Below, piece by piece: positions 1 to 12,063 of a stretch of 64,000 bases of DNA (the first letter of the stretch is position 1; each line of letters starts with the position of its first letter). Under the pieces are notes generated by a model. It was not told where the DNA came from and ran no database searches. It was given only the letters and a program-made list of their open reading frames with translations. The DNA is from Lycocorax pyrrhopterus obiensis. Lineage: Eukaryota > Chordata > Aves > Passeriformes > Paradisaeidae. The position numbers and the translations under genes are program-made. The stretch covers positions 11,426,830 to 11,490,829 of the forward strand of contig JACSVZ010000022.1 of assembly GCA_014706295.1 (NCBI GenBank), read 5' to 3'.

Positions 1-79
1 GGACGGTGCAGCAGGAAGCCCAACACCTTTGCTTTTCCCAAGAGCATTTGCTGACTGCCCGTGACCTTCCCTCCCGCAG

Positions 80-183
80 TTCTGGAGAATGATGAGGAGA
101 TCAAGCAGCTGAACAAGGAGATCAGTGAGCTGAACGAGTCCAACTCGGAGATGGAAGCAGCCATGGTGAAACTCCAGTCCCAG
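80..183 (+). CDS. MYT1: MYT1 coding exon (third from last), coiled coil
   Basis: This internal coding exon of myelin transcription factor 1 lies between a pyrimidine-rich acceptor ending AG at 78-79 and a donor GT at 184-185. It is read with two bases completing a split codon, then [20 protein letters not shown] and on to a final LQSQ. The alternating charged and hydrophobic residues are the start of the C-terminal coiled coil of the MYT1/MYT1L/ST18 family of C2HC zinc-finger repressors. The zinc fingers themselves lie upstream of the window. MYT1 is preferred over ST18 and MYT1L because the wording of this region and the next exon fits MYT1 as I remember it, and because PCMTD2 follows, as at human 20q13.33. 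The family is certain; the paralogue is likely. Confidence 0.85.
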
Positions 184-282
184 GTTTGTGTCCTTGGCCA
201 TGCATTCAGGCCCAGGGTTGCAGGGTGTTGGTGGGTGCCACTGGTGAGGGTTGGTAACCCTGCCATGCTCCTTGCTCCGCAG
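184..282 (+). other. MYT1: MYT1 99-nt intron
   Basis: This very short intron has GT at 184-185 and AG at 281-282. Its length is a multiple of three and it contains no stop in the reading frame of the flanking exons, so the open frame runs unbroken through both exons. If retained, it would insert 33 residues into the coiled coil. Confidence 0.8.
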
Positions 283-426
283 ATCTCCACCATGGAGAAG
301 AACCTGAAGAACATTGAGGAGGAAAACAAAATCATAGAGGAGCAAAACGAAGCCCTGTTCCTGGAGCTCTCAGGGTTGAGCCAGGCTCTCATCCAAAGTC
401 TTGCCAATATCCGCCTTCCGCACATG
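283..426 (+). CDS. MYT1: MYT1 coding exon (penultimate), coiled coil
   Basis: The exon is 144 nt, exactly 48 codons, with a CCGCAG acceptor before it and a consensus GTAAGA donor after it. It starts [16 protein letters not shown] and ends with the conserved LANIRLPHM. It continues the heptad-like coiled coil used for self-association or partner binding in MYT-family proteins (family knowledge; partners cannot be read here). The phrase [20 protein letters not shown] distinguishes it from MYT1L, which as I recall has HSLANIQLPHM at this place. Reading on past the donor meets a stop at 514-516, so retention of the next intron would truncate the protein. Confidence 0.87.
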
Positions 427-2030
427 GTAAGAAACTTTGACAGTGCTCGGCCCAAGCCGGCGTCATCAAGGGAGCTGTGCCAAACCCAATTCATGATAAG
501 GCTTATTCACAATTAAAGAGTGGGAGAATTTCTTTCCGTACACCTATGTGGCCTTTATAAGATCAGTACTTTTCCCTTATCTCTGAAGCTTGCATTTTAT
601 CTCCCTTTTGTTGTCATTTTCTGCTGATCTCCCTTTGTATCTATTGTTCTGTCTCATTACATCTGGGAGCACTATTACAAAATAGGAAACTTTATCAAGG
701 ACACCCAGTGCCTTTTAGGCTAACACAGCACAAGCAGAGATCAGGAGGGATTGGATTTCAACGTCAGAAAGATCTTAGAGCTCCTATTATAATGCAGGTA
801 GTTTCAATTCAGTTTTGAATAGCTGGCAGCTAAAGAATAGCATTCTTAAAGAGAGTGTATTTTGTTTAATTTAACAAGGTCTAACAGCCCACAGCATGTT
901 ACCATAGAGTTACTGAGAAATGAAAAGACTGCATTAAAATAGTAAAACCACAAAAGGCTATTAATTACCTTCTCTCTATTCCCAGGAATGTAATTACTGT
1001 TGTCAAAACCAGGTGTGTGGAGGTGGGGCTCGTGTTGTTGAGAAAGCTGTCCTCTTACAACTCATAAAGACCATTGCAATGATCAGAGGAATGAGCTTTT
1101 GATTTATTTTTTTCTTCCATCCTTTTTTTTTTCTTTTTCTTTTTTTTTTTGGGAATCCTTTTCATTGGGGTTTGTATTTAAATTCAGGCTGGTTGGAGAG
1201 AAGCCATCCTCCAGCAGAGCAGTTTTGGATAGTATTCACCCAGCTGCCTAACTGGCAGAAAACCACTCGCTGAGAGCTTTTTTGTAAAATATTTGACACA
1301 TAAAGGTCAAATAAACTGTTCAGCAAATATTTTTTTCAAGGTTTCAGGCAACTCCAATTAAATGATGCCCATGAGACTTGTATGCTCATTTTATTCCTGT
1401 TCTTTTTCTTCCTGCTCCCTTTCCTTTTTTCCCCGTTAAGCCCAAGTTAGATACTTGCAATGCCCCTCAAAAGCAGAAGCTGTACTGCAGCAGAGAGCTG
1501 GGCTGGCCAGCTGTGAGCCCAAGGTGACCTGACTTTGACTTTGGTTCCCTCCGTGATGTTTCAGCAGTCCTGTCGTCCTCCAGCCCTTCATTTCCATGCC
1601 CTAATTCAGCCTCCAGCCTGTCAGGCTGCCTGCACGCACTCAACCTGATGCTGTTAATAGTTCCACAAGGCCAGTGCATAAAATTAAGGACCTGGTTAAG
1701 ATCCGGTGGGATCAGGGCAATGATGAGATTGCCGTAGGTGCAGCACTGCACACAAAAAAGCTCTGATGTGGAGACCTTTATCTGTCTGTACATACAGAGA
1801 ATCATGGAATGGTTTGGGTCAGAAGGGACCTTAAACCTCACCCTGTTCCAGCTCCCTGCCATGGGTAGGGACACCTTCCACCAGACCAGGTTTCTCCAAG
1901 CCTGGCCTTGAGCACTCTCAGGAGTCCACAATTTCTCTGGGCACTAAAATACACAGATTGCAAAGACTCTCATCCACTTCCTGCTCTTCTGCTAACACTT
2001 TTATTTGGCTTTTTTTTTTTTTGGCTGCAG
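427..2030 (+). other. MYT1: Last MYT1 intron
   Basis: This 1.6-kb intron is AT-rich with T-tracts near 1117-1151. It carries one CR1 fragment in reverse orientation near its 3' end and finishes with a long T-tract and a GCTGCAG acceptor. No further exon was seen. Confidence 0.75.
1796..1935 (-). repeat. CR1 retroposon 3' fragment
   Basis: The reverse complement of the avian CR1 3' end is recognisable: the line reads 'aatcatggaatggtttgggt', then the 'gggaccttaaa' block and the 'gggacaccttccac' block. It is truncated at about 140 bp in the usual 5'-truncated manner, and lies inside the last MYT1 intron. Confidence 0.85.
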
Positions 2031-2171
2031 GAACCAATTAGTGAGCAGAACTTTGATGCCTACGTGAACACGCTGACAGACATGTACACTAACCAGGAGT
2101 GCTACCAGAACCCGGAGAACAAGGACCTGCTGGAGAGCATCAAGCAAGCCGTCAAAGGCATCCAGGTGTAG
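2031..2171 (+). CDS. MYT1: MYT1 terminal coding exon with stop
   Basis: This exon encodes the last 46 residues of MYT1. It opens [20 protein letters not shown] and ends in [10 protein letters not shown] followed by TAG at 2169-2171. This closing block is the signature C-terminus of the MYT family; MYT1L and ST18 end almost the same way. It joins the preceding exon in phase 0, the codon for the final Met of LPHM being complete before the splice. Together the three exons give 128 C-terminal residues, all in frame, with no sign of decay. Confidence 0.88.
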   Translation, partial: EPISEQNFDAYVNTLTDMYTNQECYQNPENKDLLESIKQAVKGIQV

Positions 2172-4730
2172 TGCCGTGGGATGGAGAGCAGCAAGCAAAC
2201 AGACTGTAAGATGGAACTTTCCCTCCAAGTATTCAGGTTTACAAGTTAGAAAACTTGTTTAATGAATGAAAAAAAAGAAAAAAAAAAAAGGACCAAAATG
2301 TAACCAAGAGGCCATTTCTGAGACATGGAACTGATCGAACTCAATGTTCTCATTTACTTAACTTTGGACCTTCTTGAGAAAAGTGGGATTTTTTTTCTAC
2401 CTGGACCACGAGGTAGATCAGGATGGAAGGTTAAATTCTCCAGTGGGCTGTGGGGCTTGGTAGCAGGTGAAGAGCAGGCATCTTTCATGAGTTGCTGTGC
2501 TCTTGCAGAGTTGATCCAAGGGTTAAAATGTTACAAGAACAGGGTCTTGTCTGATCCAAGACTAGTGTATGACTGGCTTAAAATCCTCACGTTGTCTATG
2601 GTCGTACGTCCAGATCACCTACTCACACATGAGTTATGTTCTGTGTTGCTACAAGTGCTGGAGCTGCAAGCTACCTGTAAATCTGAACCTGTGCTGGGCC
2701 TCCCAACCCTGAAGTGTTCAGATATCCACTGGGCATGGGAACTCTGAAGTATTATAAAGTAGCTTATTTTTATTTTCTGAAAGAAATCTGAAGAGCAGTT
2801 CTGGATCTCCAGTGGAAAGCGCAATGGAAAAAAGGTTCTCAGGGAAGCTTTTGGAGTTTGCAACTACAGTATTCCTTTGTCTGTCTTAAATATGAGAGTA
2901 GCTATTATGAATAGGCCAATTCCAGATATTTCAAACAGAAGAATTTCTTTAATGTGTCATGGTCCGGTGTATATGATTTTTTGGAAATCTGTTTGATGAC
3001 AGTTCTGGTTCTTTTCATTATTGTGATCATCCCTACAGTGGCGCAGTACTGCCAGTCCAGAGATCATACATCAATGCCAGAGAACGGTTGAGATTGCGAT
3101 GGACAAAACAAAACAAATCAAAAAGAAGCAAAAACCAACAAAAAGAGAGATGTTAATTGATGGCCAGAAAAGTGCTTACGTACCGTGAACCAGGAGTTGA
3201 TTTCTTACACGTATCCACAGGGCAATGAGGATGGTTTGGTTTGGTGTTCTAGGATTTGCGCGAAATCGCAGCGCAAGCGCCATTCTGCAGCAAAAAAAAA
3301 AAAAAGGGAAAAATGGAAAAGAAAAAGAGGATTCAGGTACTGGGAATTCTTCCAAAGAAGCAGTTGTAAGCAGCTGGGTACACGCAGCCCTCTGTGCACT
3401 TAGAGAACAACTCTATGAATGTCTTTGCGACGCTGCTCTGCAGCACCCGCTCCATGGCCAGGGCCGGCTGTCACCCCACGGGGCTGCTCCCCACCTTCGC
3501 TCCCATCCGGAGCTCGCTTCCTTCTCCAAACACTTCAGTGGGGCAAAACCCCCCGCGGGGTCCCAGTGTGGGGGCATCCCACATCCTGCATCCCTCCCGG
3601 CCATGGGGTGGGCAGAACTGGGGAGGATCTTGTTGACCCCAACTAAAGGCAAGACTGTGGTGTCATTTCGAGCCAAATCCTGTAGATATTAGGGTGTAAT
3701 TCACAATTTGGAGAAGTCAGTGGAAAGTCCTAGTGACTGCCATGGCCACTGGATCTGGCCTGGATGCCCATGAGTGGCTTGATTGGAGTCGTTCCCAGTG
3801 TTGAGTTCCACAGGGCAGTTGGCCTGGGTGGGTTTGCTCCCATACTTAAGTGTTTGCAGGATCAGACTCCACGAGTTCACTTATTTTAGAACCCATTCCA
3901 AGTGCAAAAACACAAAAAAAAAAAAAGGGGAAAAAAAAGTATAAAATTTGAGGTGTTAAAAACACAATGTTCTTAACATGTAAATAGAGTCCAAATTGAT
4001 TGTGACTGCAATTCAGTTAGTATTTAAAAGTAGAGAAATTGCACTTACTGGAAGAAAGAGAAGAAAAAAAAAGTAGTTAGTTTAATTATCCTGTAAATTA
4101 TTTAATTTTGGCAAGATGTATGTAATTTATATTTACAACAACTTATGTTAACTTTTTGCTATTTATTTAACTTTTTTATTTATTAATTTTATACTTATTT
4201 TAAACTGGACACTGCACCATAGAAATGAAGATAAAAGAAGCAAAAAAAAAAGTTAAAAATTAAAACTTTTGACCATAAAAAATGATATTCCAAAAAAAAA
4301 AAAGAAAAAAAAAGAAAAAAACCCCTATCTACAACTCCTACTTGTAATTTTGATGCAACCAAGTTATTTTTTATATATTTTGTTATTTATTCTTTTAATG
4401 ATGGGAATTTTTTTAAAGATATTTTATAACTGAGACATTTTGATAATTTTTTGGTTTGTTTTTTTGTGGGGGCAGGGGCACTGGGGGGAAGAGAGACTTT
4501 TTCAGTTTTTCTTTTCTTTTTCATTCATATTGTTTCAGGCACTGACAACAGGAAATGAAAATTCTGTATTTATTATTTATTTAATATTTAAGTCGGGAAA
4601 AAATGAACTGTGCTCTTGTTGTATATTTATTTTGTCGTTTGTGTGTTGGTTATGTGATGACTGAGTACTTGTTTATGTGAAGGAATACTGTTAATATTTA
4701 AATAATAAAGAGTCACATTGAAAGTTATAG
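2172..4730 (+). other. MYT1: MYT1 3' UTR
   Basis: About 2.5 kb of sequence follows the stop with no further coding exon. It becomes strongly AT-rich from about 3.9 kb, with many A- and T-tracts. A Pumilio-type TGTAAATA occurs at 3979-3986, and several further TGTA..AT motifs lie between 4090 and 4630. It ends at the AATAAA at 4704-4709. Long AU-rich UTRs are normal for neural transcription-factor mRNAs. The 3' limit is inferred from the signal, not from a transcript. Confidence 0.65.
4704..4709 (+). terminator. MYT1: MYT1 polyadenylation signal
   Basis: This canonical AATAAA is the last one in the AT-rich tract downstream of the MYT1 stop. Base composition changes to more GC-balanced sequence within about 200 bp, which supports a transcript end near 4725-4735. 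Confidence 0.6.
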
Positions 4731-5239
4731 CAGGCTACATGTTATTCTGTGAAAACGAATACTGTGATCTACTTTCCTCAGGAAATGTATTTTGCAGACA
4801 GAACTTCCTTATGTACTGGCAGGGTTATTTCATAATAAAACCCAGTTCTGTTTGTGACTTTAGTTCCTATGGTCTTTCTTCGAGCTGCTGCCAATGTGTC
4901 CCCACGGGGCTTTGTCCTTGTCCTGCACTGTGGCTTGGGGTGGTCAGTATGTCCCTGCTGACCTGGAGCTCCAGCCAGGGACTGTGCACCTCCCACCTGG
5001 CTCTTCCCACCTCCTAAGCTGGGGGATTTAAGGGGAATTTAGGTTGGGTATCTCTGAAGGCTTCGGAGAAGGAGCTGCCACCATCCGGCCAAGCAGGTGC
5101 TTAAAATCCCGCTAGTGCTGTGATGGGGAGAATCGTAAGTCCCAGGAACACTGCAGGCAGAATTCCTCTGGGCAGGACCTGCCCCCTGCAACCAGTGCTC
5201 CACATCCCCAGGAGTGCAGGAGCTCCTCTGCTATGGATA

Positions 5240-5620
5240 CAGGTTGAGAGAGCTGGGGATGTTCAGCCTGGAGAAGAGAAGAGCCTCTTCCAGTGCCTGA
5301 AGGACCTCCAAGAGAGATAGAGAGGGACTTGGGGCAAGGGTGTGGAGGGACAGGACAAGGGGGATTGCCTTCATACTGACAGAGGGCAGGGTTAGATGGG
5401 ATATTGGGAAGGAATTCTTCCCTGTGGGGGTGGGGAGGCCCTGGCACAGGGTGCCCAGAGAAGCTGTGGCTGCCTCATCCCTGGAAGTGTCCAAGGTCGG
5501 GTTGGACAGGGCTTGGAGCAACCTAGGGTAGTGGAAGGTGTCCCTGTTCATGGCAGGAGGTTGGAATGAGATGGTCTTTAAGGTCCCTTCCAACCCAAAC
5601 CATTCTAGGATTTCATGATC
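5240..5620 (+). repeat. CR1 retroposon 3' end, sense
   Basis: A sense-strand CR1 tail. It starts near 'gagctggggatgttcagcct', runs through the 'ggaattcttccctgtggggg' and 'ggccctggcacagggtgccc' blocks, and ends in 'cattctaggatttcatgatc', matching the short terminal direct repeats (ATTCTATGAT type) that end bird CR1 elements. At about 380 bp it is the longest copy in the window. Confidence 0.9.
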
Positions 5621-6589
5621 TTGTGGCTTTGTGCTCCCACAGGTGGTGTGTGAGCAGGGGAGATGCCAGCCCTGGGATGCGACACAGAGATGGACACTTT
5701 TCCCTCCTGGATTTCCAAAAAGCTTCACCAAACTGATCTCTGAGGTTTAGCTCAAGTGCTGGGCAGTGGCTGGTTTTTGTCAACAAGATTTGCTCAGTTG
5801 CATCAGACCAACTGTGATGCTCACAGATCGCCCTCCTGGAAGAACGGAGCCTTTTCTCTGGTAAGAGTTTATGTTTTGAAGCTGTGGCAATGAAGAGAAT
5901 TTTTCACTGATCACTGTGTTGGAGACATAATTTCTAAAGTTGCCAAAATTCAGTTTTGCTCTGCTGTAGCAGAGGTGAAATAGGGTAAATCACGTTAAGG
6001 CCATTTGGAACTGAGTGAATTGGATCAAATGGGAATTTCAGGCAGGTTCATCACCAAGAAATTCAATTGTCTGATTAACTGAACTGAACTTCTCTGTCTG
6101 TCCCTGCACGGAAGCACAAGCACTGCTGGGTTACAGCAGAAGGAGGTGGCCCTACCACAGGCATGAAGGTAAAGGGGGCAGAGTAAAACACAGCCAAAAA
6201 GGTAAGAACTGTAGTCAAAAAACACGGAGAAAAGTTTGGGTAGAAGGAAGATTTCCTAAAGCCTTTCCCTGAGCATGTACATGGCCACGGGTGCTCACTG
6301 GAAGTTTTTTTGCCTTCATTTACTGTCTGCAAGGTGTCCCGGGGCAGGACAACTGGCAGAAGCTTAGGACAGGCTTAGGATCCCTTATCCAGTGGTCCCA
6401 AATGCCTGAGAACAAACACCCCCAGCAATGCTGGAGATGGAGCCCAGCTTGCCCAGGAGCCCCAAGGGCAAAGTCTCTTTGAGGCTTTGCTGGACATAAC
6501 TTGGGAGTTGATGGGATTTTGTCCCCTTCTCACAGGAGGAAAACCAGTTGGACTCATGTTCACCTCACCGGCTGGCACGTTGTTTTCCT

Positions 6590-7100
6590 GAAGGGCACAT
6601 AATTGTTTTATGGGGGTTTCGCTTGACTTTGCAGCGCCGAGCAGTTCCTTGTGCCAATATTTGATTATGATGATCGAGCTAATAGACGGGCTCGCCTGTC
6701 CTTCCTTAACGAATTGGCTGAGCTGGATAATAGAGCGCTCAGATTTGTGCTAAATTGCAGCTCGGGGAGCCATCACTGGGAGATGTTATCTTCTTGGAAC
6801 TGGCGTCCTTTATCGCAGGGAAGGGAATTGAATTGGTTTAAGACGGTACACTGTCAGTTTATAGGTGTGCTTAGGAGAGCTCTTAAGCCTCCTGCAGCAG
6901 GCGCGGGGTGAGAGCGGAATGTCAGAGCAGTGCGGGGCTTTGGCTTCAAGGATGCCAGGGAAAAGATACTCATCAGCATATGGTTGTCTCTAAACATGTC
7001 GATAAACCATTGACCAACGAGAGTCATTTGGCCTCGCTGATGCCACTGTTAATTGTTAAGAGCTGCTAATGACCCATTCCTCCAGTGGTACCTTCCACTT
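6590..7100. other. Candidate conserved non-coding element
   Basis: This is a CR1-free, non-repetitive block of mixed composition, rich in homeodomain- and SOX/POU-like words. Examples are TTAATTGTTA at about 7049-7058, gataaaccattg at about 7001 and aacaattggt-type words nearby. It has none of the CpG-to-TpG wear seen around it. The call is by texture only; no alignment was possible. Confidence 0.3.
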
Positions 7101-10100
7101 GTCAGCATTGACCTAATCTCTCCCAGAGAGGCGCTCCAGCCATGGCTTTCAGCTGTAAGCAGCGAGGGGGGGGTCTTTCTTTTCTGATTGTTGTTCCCCT
7201 TGCCCCACAGCTCCTCTGAGTGAAGGCTCGAGCCACCTCACCCCGCTCCCACAACCAAGGGGTCCTGAAACACACAGCTGGGTGGTCAGGGAGGGGTTGC
7301 CTCATTCCCATCAGGTTACTGGAGAGGGAAGGCCACTTTGCTCTTCAGAGATGCCATTTAGCATCAAATTCGCCCCCCTGGGCTCCAGGAAGACAATGCT
7401 GAGGCTGGGGAGCAGTGGGATGGGCTGGAGATGACACTGCAGCCAATGGAGCAGCCCCGAGCTGGAAATTGCTCCAGCACGGCTTGGTTGGATTTGAAGG
7501 CTCCGGCCTGCACTTATTAGCACACTCACTTCTCCTACACTTTTATGAGAAGGTATACCCTGAAACTACCTCCCGCTTTGTACAGAAGGGCTCGTGGGAT
7601 TGAGGCTTTGGAAAGCATGAGGATGATGCATTCTTCAGACAAATAGCTCTTGTTACTCCAGCTGCCTTCATCCCTGTCTCTCAGTGAGATGAATAAACCA
7701 GCAATTGTAGAAATGGCAGTATCTGTTTTCAAGACATTTTCGACCCTGTCAACAAGGAAGTATAACAACCTCTAAAGCCTTCCTTCATTTCTATGACTGC
7801 AGTGCTCCTTTGTTTAAATGATAGGGACTATGTGTGATGACCTGAGGAAACATGAGCCATGAAGGGGTAGAACAAGGACATATGCTCTGCCTGAGCTTCC
7901 CCAGAAGGACCTGTCCATGCCAAGACGCCCTCGCAGCATCCTGCCCGCAGCAGGTTAACACCAGCACATCCTTATTGAAACCAGGATATGCCAAAACTTT
8001 TCCTTGCCTCTTCCTTACTCACACTGAGCCCCAAAGTCCACCTACACGGAGCATGAGGCAATTGTTGAATGGTTTGGACTCAAACAGGGGCTAACCTGGC
8101 CTTAGCACTGCAGGGGAGTTGGTTTTGGTAAGACAAGTCCAAGATCAAGCTCCTCAGGTTTTGCCATTTGTTAGAGGACTCCTTCTCAGGTTCCAATATT
8201 TAATAATCCAGCCTAACCATGCTGAGGCTGTTTAGCAATTAAATAATGTAAATCCAGAAGCTAGATTAATAAACAGTCTGGTCTGTCTAGAGCAGTCTAC
8301 AGGGTGGAGAGATAAAACTATAAAATATTTATTACCAGCTTGGGGATGAAGTCATTAATTTAATAACTACCCATTGCTTTGCTTCCTACAGTTGTTAGCA
8401 GTCTGAAGGTTGCAGAAGATTAGGTGGGAAACTTACTGCTTCCCTGCTGAGTGGAGCCTTTCCCATGAAAGCCAGGGCCCAGCTCCCATCTGTCACCCCA
8501 TTACGTTCGGAGGTGGTGAATATATTACTGTGCCGCTTCCCGAAATAAAACAAAACAAAATTTCTGCTGGCCACATGGCAACCCTCCGCGGGATTTAATG
8601 AGGACACTGCCCTTTGTGCACAAGGCCACTTCCAACAGCTGTAGAGACTAAGGCAGGGGGATCTTTGACCACACTCACGACGTGGCTACCACGGTGAGCA
8701 CGGCCCCAGCAGCAGCACCAGGGCAAGTACCTTTGGGGACCAAAGCTTTGGCTGCCTCTTGTCCTGAGAGGTTGGGAGCACTGTCTGAGCCTCCCTCATC
8801 AAGGATTTCTCAGTAGGTCTCCACGTTTTCAGGAGAGGGAACAAGGGTATTAGTTGTGTCCCTGCTGTGATTTGATATTGGGGAGCATCCAGGACTTAGA
8901 TCCACGCATCCGCTTTGCAGTGATTATGGCTGGAGTCCCCTGATGAGCGTGGTCCCCCGCTGACAGCTACAATTTGCAGCGATGCTGTAGCAAAAGTCAT
9001 GGGGGAGAGGGAGGGAGGGCGGCTGTGCGTCCTTGGCAGGTTTTGTCATCAGTTTCATCCAGGGACAGCAAAGAGGTGCCAGCTGAGGGAGCGGGGTTTG
9101 AGCAGGAGCAGCGTGTGATGTGGGACATCACTGCTGATGAGGGGCTGAAACACTGCTAATCCTCCCCAATGGCTGCACTGACAGCAAAGGTAATCAAATT
9201 CTCCAAAGAATTTAATCAAATCGTTAGCCTGTTCTGTAAAATACATAAACTAAAAACAGGCATGGCCTGTGAACGCCACCCACAGCATGGATGAACACGG
9301 GTGCAGCCAGCCAGCCCTGCCTGGCCTGTGACTGCTGACTCCCTTGGGAGGGACCAGCTCCAGCAGCACTTAGTGTCCACCCCGTTCCTGAGAAGGGGAG
9401 GGGAAACAGCTCAAGGAGAACTGAAGGGTGCTGGGGGCTCCTGTCCTGACAGAGCTCAGCCACCAGCCTTGGAAGAGCCCCCTTGTCCATGGGCATCCCC
9501 AGTCCTCCTCCAGTCTCGGAGAGCTGCAGAGCCACAGGACTGATCCTAGGCAAAGCAGGAAGGAGTGGGAATCCTAAGAGGATGCCTTCAGGAAGTCAGA
9601 AAGGTCAACAGGAGAGATGGTGGGAAGGGATGGAGAAAGGCATCTGTGCTGTCCAGGCGAGACAGGAAAACAACAGCTGTAAAATAATGCTCTGGCTTCT
9701 GAGGCTCCCACAAAGGAGATCCTTGCATGAGGTTTGTGGGCAGCTCAAAACAGACAAGTCCAAACCTGGGTCTCCAAGTACTGGAGATGAGAAGCTCTGG
9801 ACAGATGGATCAAATGAGGTATCTTGGCCAATATTTTGCACTAAGGTTTAATGACATCACACTGTGCTTTAGCACAGAGACAGTGAGATTTTAGGGGAAC
9901 TTTCAGCAGGGTAGGGAGGAGAAGGAAAGAGAGAGAGAAAATTCTTGTGAATCACAACAGAGCTGCAAGATATTTCTATTGTCAGCCCAAAAGTAACAGA
10001 AATGTTTCTGCAGAGCATTCACCTCAATTTTTCCCTCATAGCAGACTAATTTGGCACTGTCAGCACAAGCATCTTCGTCCTGACCATCCTGTACTCCAGC

Positions 10101-11154
10101 ACACATCCAGCACAGGCAGGGCTAACTGCAGAGGCCCCACTCCAGTATCATGTCATCGTATTACCCTTTCATTTCTCTTATCAATGCTGCCATTCAGTTC
10201 CACTCCTTTTTCCCAGCCCTTATCACGCTGAGCCAAAAAAGTGCAGAACATCAGTCAGGAGGGGAAAAAAAAAAAAAAGAACAGGTGAAATTCTGATTTT
10301 GTCAGCTAAAATAGTTTCCAGATGAGCTCTGCCCACAAAGAAGCTGAATCTTGGTGATTTAGTTGCCAAATTTTACATTTTCTCCCTCTCCCCCATCTCT
10401 CCTCTCATCTCTGAGCTCAAAGTGGAGTCCTGACACTGCAAAGCATTAATAGAATTAGTGTCCTGCAATAAACTGTTCACTGGGGCTTGTTAGCTCAATT
10501 GTTGATGCTAAATTCTTATCAGCACAGCCACCTAAAAGAGCATTAATCAAGAAAGGCTGAACTCCCTGCCTGGGTCACAGAAATTTAATTAAACCCCAAG
10601 TAAAACTGGAAAATCATTTTGAAAAGAGAAGAGATGAATGCAAAATGTTTTTCATCATTTGACTCTGCATCTCCGCAGTTCAAACCCTCAGCCGTGATTT
10701 CAAAGAGAGTTTTGCCACAGCGAAGGTTGAGGGAAACATAGACAAGACTTTCCTCAGTGCCTCCTTTAATTCGAGGTCCTGATGCTCATCCAGGGTAAAT
10801 AAAGTAAAGAAAACCACTGATTAAGGCCTGTTAAGGACCTGCACCCACAAATGCAAAAGAGCAGAATGCATGACCAAGCAACACAGTGATTTCCTTGAGC
10901 AAGGTTCTGTTATGGTTAAGGTCGCGTTATGGTTATTAATTTATGGATTTACATCTATTTTCCATTTGCTGTGCAAAAATTCTCATGCAACAAACCATTT
11001 ATTTGGCAGATGCAAAGAAATATCAGTATTGCTACGACCTCGTGTGGGATGTTGTGTGTATTTCTGGGACCTCTCCTTGGAAAAAGAAAAGATTAATTTA
11101 TCCCTGAACAGGTGCGGAGAAGGACTGGCAGAGTGATTAGCAGAACTGAGAGCC

Positions 11155-11350
11155 TATCTTAGGAGATTAAAAGAGCTTGGCTTGTTTAGCCTAGAAAAAC
11201 AGAGGTTAAGAGGGGATATGATTACTTTTCATAAATACATTCAGGGTGGGAGGAAGGGGAATGATTTATGTTAGAGGATAATATGAGTGGGAGATCCAAT
11301 AAGGCACATCTTGGCCAGGAACAAATTTCCACTGGAAATTTGAAGATGTT
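11155..11350 (+). repeat. Older CR1 fragment, sense
   Basis: The text 'aaaagagcttggcttgtttag', 'cctagaaaaacagaggttaa' and 'gaggggatatgattactttt' is the internal part of an older CR1 subfamily. The right edge is blurred and the ATTCTATGAT end is absent, so it is degraded or 3'-truncated by deletion. Confidence 0.6.
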
Positions 11351-12008
11351 TTCCTGTTGCTGGAGGAGGGAGGTTTTGGAAAGGCCTTCTGAGCAGGATG
11401 GATGAGCCCCTGTGGTCTTTGAGGGGACAAATGTGGCTGGCTCAGCCCGACCAGTGAGTCTGCAGGTAGGACACGTGGGACTGCCAAAGGCAAAGTAGGG
11501 AAGTGTGACATGACTGCCATCTGATTGCATTTTTATTATTTATAAATCTATAAAATCCATGGATTTTATTTAATCCATGAATCACTTCAAAGATCCAGGA
11601 ATGGTTTTCTTCCTCCATCAATACGAAAAGCTTGATTTTTGAGATTTTTATTTGGCAGTCGCCTCCTAAATCATGGCAGATGGGCCACAACAAGGCAGCA
11701 GAGGGACAGGACAGAGAGCTGCTGGTGCTCCTGGCAGTACCAAGAAGAGATGAAACACCTCTCTGCTCCATGTCCCCACTGTCACGGATGTCTGGTGACA
11801 CCTTCTCCCACTCTCAGCCAGGCTGCACCATCTCCTGGCTGCCTTCCTTCGATGACACACTTAAGTGAGATGAATCCAGGGCTTCAGGAGCCCTTTTTCC
11901 ATGTGGCACTGGTTAAGCGCGGTGCAATCCAGTGGAAATCAAGACATATGTTCTTCCTCTTGCTTCAGCAATTACTCACAGAGCCCTGAGATGAAGTGAA
12001 GCAAGAGG

Positions 12009-12063
12009 ACACACACACACACACACACATACATATATAACAATATATATATACACACACATA
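12009..12063. repeat. (CA)n/(TA)n microsatellite
   Basis: About ten CA units run into an alternating AT stretch and then a second short CA run. It is a compound dinucleotide repeat of purine-pyrimidine alternation. The neighbouring 12135-12190 is also rich in TGCATATG-like palindromic words. Confidence 0.95.

Noticed and set aside
61..516. Single 151-codon open frame treated as one gene
   Set aside because: It is two MYT1 exons plus a stop-free 99-nt intron and the start of the next intron; splice sites at 79/80, 183/184, 282/283 and 426/427 are clear.
2325..2747. 140-codon frame downstream of the MYT1 stop
   Set aside because: Lies in the 3' UTR, with no family resemblance and no splice context.
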